From Gnetum montanum (lineage: Eukaryota; Streptophyta; Gnetopsida; Gnetales; Gnetaceae), in contig MNCI01002976.1 in NCBI GenBank assembly GCA_015680685.1, positions 7,223 to 71,222 on the forward strand: a stretch of DNA of 64,000 nt, written 5' to 3'. Shown in pieces: positions 58,861 through 64,000 of the stretch. The notes under the pieces are model-generated. The model saw only the letters and a list, made by a program, of their open reading frames with translations, made no database searches and was not told where the DNA came from. Position 1 is the stretch's first letter, and each line of letters starts with the position of its first letter. The translations under genes were made by a program, and so were the position numbers.

Positions 58861-60707
58861 AGTTAGTAAGGTTGTTACCAAAGTTAGGTTATACCTTACT
58901 GCTTTCCTTAATAGATTTACCTTATTTCTGTGTGATGTTAATTATTGGAAGAACATGTCCTCAAAATATTATAATGTTGAATCTGCTTTGCTTAGGTGGT
59001 TTCCAAATTTAATTTTCTGGTATAGCTAAGGGGATGAAATTGTTTTTGACACGTTTTGTTCTTAATTTTACAACTAATTACCCTTAAATATGTCCTTTGG
59101 GTGATGATGAATTTCAAAAAATTTCAAAAACATTTATGCACTATTCAGCATGTGCCCCTCCCCCACAACTAAGCTGAACACTCCGGGTTCAAGTAGGTTC
59201 AGACAAAATGAAAATCAGAGTACCAGTGAGCGAGATATGGATATGAAAGCAAGGGATGCGCAGTTGTGATTTGTAGAGAGGAATTTGAAAAACTTCCCCT
59301 ACGTGAACAGTTGCAAATGATGTTGATTAGCATAGGGGGGTCACATATATATATTTTCATTGAAGTTAGGGCACTTAGAGAATGTACCGAATTTTTAATA
59401 TTTCTTTGAAATTAAATGATGTAAATGAAGGACATCTGGAAGATTGTTAAAGGGTTCCAGGGTAATTCAACTAGTTCTGAAGGCACGCAAATTATGATGG
59501 TGTGGAATTTATTAGTAAGGACCTAGAATGCAAGAAAAAGGCTATGTGATAGTAATAAGGGAAAGAAAAATTTTGGCAATATGCTAAGGGTAAGAAATGG
59601 TGTGTGTGAGCTATGTCATAAGCGAAGATTACAAAAGATTACACAAGTGGGTCCTCCCCAAAGTAGGTTTCAACCTATAATGCCCTTGTGAAACCACACG
59701 TAAAAGTGTCCATGGGTACTAGAAGGGTTAAATGTAATCCACACTAATTCCACAAAACACACACATGTAAATATCACTAGAATGAGGTAAGAATTCTGTG
59801 TTACACATGACATGAGCTACAATTACATGAACAATGAGATGAGATGAACTATAGAAAGGGATTGTATAGATTGGGACATGAGGTAACTAACCCAGGGAAT
59901 AGTGAATTTTGCATGTAAAGCATGATTAATGTATCATTAACCCATCATTCCAAGATCAGGACCAAGTCCATTCCTCTTGATCAGTGACATCGCATTGTTT
60001 CATCCCATGAGGAGCAACTATGAGAGTACCATAACAACAAGGCGTACGATCACTTAGCATTTTGTTCAAGGGAGGAGTGATTTTTGTTTTGTGGCACTTC
60101 CTTTTTTTTGTTGTTTTTTTTTTTTGTTTTTTTTCTTTTTTTTCTGATTGCTGAATCTAGAGAAGCTACCAATGTTCAGGCATGGGTGCATGTCTTTCCA
60201 ATGGGACCCCCTAGAACAACATTGGATTTTTGAGTGCTCTTTTGATTACTCTTACTCCCATTTTTGTTAGATCTACAAGGATCTTAGTACAACCATGTTA
60301 CATAATAACTCCCACAGACATCACCAAAGAGAATCTGCAAGTCCCCTTGATGTCACATCCTAATCATTCCCTCTTGGTCCATCCTTCTTCATTCTAGGTA
60401 CAATGAACACAAAATTAATTTTAAGTTTTAAAAATGTCAAGAATATCACTGTACCCTCAAACAGAACCTCTTATTTGTAGAATGGATAAGTGGGTGTAAT
60501 GGGCTCACTGTCCAAATAATAAATCATTCGAGACTTGACAAAATAGAACACACCTCAACCAACGATCCACATGAGTGTTTTATTTGTAGATGAGATTACT
60601 GATAAGAATGTAAAGAGACAAAAAGACAAAAAGATAAAACAAGAAATTGAAAAATGAAAAACTGGAAAACAAAAAGTTGTAAAATTAAAGAAAATGAAAA
60701 GTATTTA
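58861..60707. other. Non-coding internal DNA of family G
   Basis: Between gag and the second ORF, about 1.85 kb without a recognisable frame on the minus strand. It contains a T-rich run at 60101-60143 (poly-A-rich on the element's sense strand) and an A-rich stretch near 60610-60705. No pol motif was found. Confidence 0.55.
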
Positions 60708-62990
60708 TTAATCCTGCTTGCTCCTAAAATGGGGGATATCCCTCATAGCTAAACGGTTGAGGATGGAAAGGATTAATAATTGACGACGGGGATCCTTGCA
60801 TGTTGGAAGTATTGGAACTTGGCCATACTTACCCCGTTGGGTTTCACACACTGGGTTATAGTAAGCATAGTGGGGAAATTTATACGATGTAGTTCTCAGA
60901 TTACGAGTTGACCCACTATGATATTTAGGACCGTTAGATGGTATGCAAGGATTAGGATGATGCCTTCCATGACTGTGTTCATTAGGCCATATGGTTGTTG
61001 GAGTGTTAGCTGGTGGTCCTAATGAAGTAACATGAGGCGTTGGATTTGAAGATAAGGGTGTGATACAGCGTTGGGCTTGTGCTGAGTTGGATGATGCAGT
61101 GCCCTTGGAATTGTGTTGTCCCTTCCTAGGATCATTTCTAAAGGGACGTCTTCGATGTTGAGGAGGCCTCTCACTGTTGTTGATAGTAGTAACACAAGTG
61201 GCATTCATGGGTTGTTGCTATGGCACAAGCACCTTAGGAATAGTTCGTGGCAATGTGGAAGGAGTGAAAGGATGAGAATGTTGAAAATTAGGAGAAGTGT
61301 AAGGTGCACAAGGCGATGGTGGTGTTGAGGACATGGGCTAATAGTATTGTGGAGAATGGTAATGTGGTGAGATAGGGTATGTTGGCCCAGTTGGGGAAAT
61401 AGGATGTTGAACTAGATAAGCATTTGGATTTAGGTGATATGAAGGGTGCCTCTAGTGTAAGGGTGGTTTCCCCCATGATTGGGATTGTTGCCACTGTTGT
61501 CGAACATAGTATCTCTGTATGATCTTTGGATGTAACGTGTTTCCCCAATGCTCATATAAATGTAACAGGATTGGGCATTGGCCCTTGGGGTGATCATACA
61601 GGCATATGTTGCATTCATACATATGATCAGCAGTTGAGCTCTTATTTTCTTCATTCCTTCTTTCTGAATGTCTAATGTTTTGTCCTACTTCTTGGGTTGC
61701 CAAAGCTCTATCTCCAATAATATCGATAACTTCTCCACACCTTTTATGCGTCCATTCCAACATCTTATTAATCCTTTCCTCGAATTTCTCTAATGATTGT
61801 TGTTCTGGCAAAGATGGTTCTTCCTCCTTGTGATAGGTTGATTTCTCATTTTTATGATCATGGACCTTTGTTAAGTTGAGATTTTGGTCCCATTGATGTT
61901 TTTCAACACTCTCCCATCTATCCATTTCTCCTTCTTCTTTTGCTACCCATTTAATAAGCTCTTGGATTTGATGGGTTCGTAGTTTGTATAGTTAGCCTTG
62001 GGCATACATCCCTAGGGTCTCTCTTGTTTCATCATGCAGCCCATCAATGATATGGTATATTAGCCTTTCCTCAGAGAACTCATGGCCTGGACAGTTATTT
62101 AACAGTGCATGATATCTTTCTAAGGCCATGTCCAAGAGTTCATTTTGTGCTTGTTTCCACCCTTGGATTTGTTTCCTTAAGGCTGAAACTCTTGCATAGG
62201 TTTGATATCTTTCACTAAAGAGTTCTACCATTGTTGGCCAACGTCGTATTGAATTTGGTTTTAACGATCTATACCATACTTTTTCTTGGCCAACAAGTGT
62301 CATAGGAAAGAGCTTGAGTTTTTTCCAACCATTATCAATGTTGTTCCATGTATAGGCATCATATAAGGCTTGTAAATGTTGTTGTAGATGTAAGTCATAG
62401 CCTCCTAAAAAATTGGGAAATTTTTTTAAATTGAGCTTGGGTAGGCGGCTCTCTTTATGAGGCCTACGTAAGATTCGAACAGCAACGTGTATTGGTGTTA
62501 GGCTCTTAGTGGCCAGCAAGGGTTCATCATCACTAAGTAGGTTGTGAGTTTGTGAGTTGGGATGATGTTGCCTTCATTTATGTTGGCGTTCTTGATTTTC
62601 TTTGTGAGCTCAATTTTTAGTTCTACGCCAATCCCTTGAAAGATAGTCATCCATGTCACAAACTGATGTTGAAGGAGTAGAGGAAGAGAAGGAACTATAA
62701 AACTCATTATGACTTTTGTAAGTCTTCCAATCATCCCCAAGTAAGTTCTTGTTAGTTATTGAGAAGGTTCTAGGCCTTTTGAGCCTCCTCATTCTATGGG
62801 ATGTCTCATCCTCACTAGAGGTGTCAGAGTTGGATGACGAGAGTCTTTGAGTATCGTTGGGGTGTTCATAAATGTAGGGGACTCCTACATAAGGTGGAGT
62901 ACTCCAAACTTCATTGTCATATAATTCGTCGGTTCTCCAATGAATTTCCTCCCTAGGTATGACATTAGTGTAATCTTGTATGAGAGGCAT
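60708..62990 (-). pseudogene. gag of right family G element, one frame with six stops
   Basis: Capsid protein of a Ty3 element, 761 codons in a single minus-strand frame. An N-terminal Ser-rich, acidic region lies at 62610-62990. The gag core follows (61995-62519): LPKLNLKKFPNFLGGYD, KLFPMTLVGQEKVWYRSL, SIRRWPTMVELFSERY. Next is a charged helix region (61700-61925) and a zinc finger CNICLYDHPKGQC near 61575-61615 (CX2CX3HX4C, a spacing I associate with Athila-type gag). A Pro/Ser/Asn-rich tail runs to 60708. Six in-frame stops were seen, near 62610, 62577, 61992, 61452, 61340 and 61218. Two fit CGA to TGA, one CAA to TAA and three CAG to TAG. No frameshift was needed. The start codon at 62990 follows a leader of about 130 bp after the primer site. 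Gag forms the particle; there is no pol in this element. Confidence 0.88.
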
Positions 62991-63118
62991 GATTGTGAAA
63001 TTTGTGTGTGAATTTATGTGTGAATTTTTTTATATATAATTATTTCTTTCTAAAAGGTATATCGTTAAGTACTTTACAATGACCTTGTATGATATAACTA
63101 ATCTAGATAATAGCACCA

Positions 63119-63136
63119 TCCTTGACAATGGCGTCA
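63119..63136 (-). other. Primer binding site of right family G element
   Basis: Minus strand, one base after the LTR end: TGACGCCATTGTCAAGGA. It differs by a few C/T or G/A changes from TGGCGCCGTTGCCGGGGA, the tRNA-Asp-type primer site I recall for Athila/Tat elements. A tRNA 3' end pairing here would prime first-strand synthesis. Confidence 0.7.
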
Positions 63137-63137
63137 A

Positions 63138-64000
63138 TGATGAGTGCCGAGGAACCCCTACACTCAACCATATGAATGGGAGTGTTACACGCACAATCCG
63201 GTTGAACTCCGTAGATAGACTAGTTGTGGCACCTAGATAGTTAGCCTTACGTCGTAGTTTGTTGTCTTCCCACCTGGACTAGTATTATCTTTGTCATGTA
63301 TGGTTTAGTCGAGAGTGAGGTGTATGATGTGGTTTCTAATCTAATGCTACTCCTAAAGGCAATGGAAAATAATGTTAACTAAGCTAAGAGGGAAAGGGTG
63401 AGAGAGAGTCTAAACTAGCCCAAGTGTGATGAGCATCCATTCCTTGATTATCCGTACACATCTTGGACTTCATGCATGACTACTACTGGGACTACCAAGC
63501 ACAAATCCTAGATACGCTACTGGGTTACCAAGTAGTGACACTTAAATGCTCGTAATCAAGTCGTACTCATTCTGCATTTAATAGGATTTTAAGGGTGAGA
63601 GAGATTAACTAAGAAAGCAGTAAATAACAATTAAATAATTAAATAATTAAACTAAGTGAATGCTGCAATGATGAAGTAATCTTGATCTTTATTTTCGGTC
63701 ATGTGCATGTCCAAGTACGTCACACTCGAATAAGGATGCCGTACAATTACAATCACCACACTATGGGCATACGCTAGGAAATAATTCTAACTCTAAGAAG
63801 GAAAAACTACAAGAGTTTGGCTAAGGAACTAAAAACTAGATGCAAAACAAGGGAGAGCCACCTCTTATTTATAGGAATTGAGGCAGGCCATGATATCACA
63901 TACGTGATATCGTGGCTGATGTGATATCACAGCTGCGATATCACGTACACAATATCGCTGCTGATGTGATATTGTAGCTGTGATATCACATACGTGATAT
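63138..64000 (-). mobile_element. 5' LTR of right family G element, cut by window edge
   Basis: Starts on the plus strand with TGATGAGTGCC at 63138 and matches 56927 onward in order. U5, AATAAA-like signal (near 63680-63692), TATAAATA on the minus strand (63866-63873) and GATATC cluster from 63890 are all present. About 100 bp are expected beyond the window, as the partner is 966 bp. Confidence 0.92.
63890..64000. repeat. GATATC palindrome cluster in 5' LTR U3 (partial)
   Basis: At least nine GATATC or one-base variants up to the window edge, in the same order as in the 3' LTR but with different palindrome flanks (for example CACATACGTGATATC). It continues beyond the window. Confidence 0.85.

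Noticed and set aside
60101-60143. T-rich run as the tail of an inserted SINE or LINE
   Set aside because: No target duplication or body with polymerase III boxes was seen next to it. It is more likely a simple-sequence expansion in the element.
1-64000. tRNA, rRNA or other structural RNA genes
   Set aside because: None could be recognised by eye. A covariance-model scan would be needed to exclude small ones.

Overview
The window reads as intergenic DNA from a large, repeat-rich seed-plant genome, most likely a gymnosperm. It is AT-rich, with long decayed LTR retrotransposons of the Ty3 lineages found in land plants, a LINE, and one intact plant gene. The gymnosperm guess is inference from the density, age and nesting of the elements; nothing in the window proves the species. 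There is a run of N (302 bases) at 40778-41079.

Layout. 1-2397: a minus-strand retroelement, here family G (gag remnant, primer binding site, 5' LTR at 1520-2397), running off the left edge. 2398-5200: a decayed minus-strand LINE, split by a plus-strand solo LTR of family G (2626-3520) with a perfect 5-bp target duplication. 7709-9157: the only intact gene, a single-exon secreted A1 aspartic protease of nepenthesin/CDR1 type. 9.75-18.35 kb: two minus-strand chromoviruses, one inserted in the integrase end of the other. 18.36-24.2 kb: a plus-strand Athila-like element that lost its reverse transcriptase. 24.5-27.9 kb: unassigned repeat DNA.

28-57 kb holds two arms of a Tat/Ogre-like Ty3 family in opposite orientation. 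The minus arm has gag (36.2-37.3 kb), protease (31.7-32.4 kb) and a tandem array of units of about 190 bp (28.9-31.2 kb). Between its gag and protease lie a presenilin gene fragment and a second unidentified coding remnant. The plus arm has gag (40.2-42.5 kb), protease (42.5-43.3 kb), a 10-kb spacer, then RT, two RNase H domains and integrase (53.4-56.9 kb). The spacer starts at a possible splice donor and ends at a possible acceptor. It carries an antisense multi-exon gene remnant with 78-98-bp introns, a G-quadruplex-prone tract and another array with a period near 190 bp.

56927-64000: a second, younger copy of family G in minus orientation, inserted just after the Tat integrase. It has a 3' LTR, a second-ORF remnant, a 761-codon gag frame with six stops and no frameshift, a primer binding site and a 5' LTR cut by the window edge. 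It has no recognisable protease, RT or integrase, so it would depend on another element. Its LTRs carry a dense cluster of GATATC palindromes just upstream of the TATA box.

Decay is dominated by C-to-T changes on either strand: stops arise from CAG, CAA and CGA, and catalytic Asp codons have become Asn. This fits deamination of methylated cytosine in silenced DNA.
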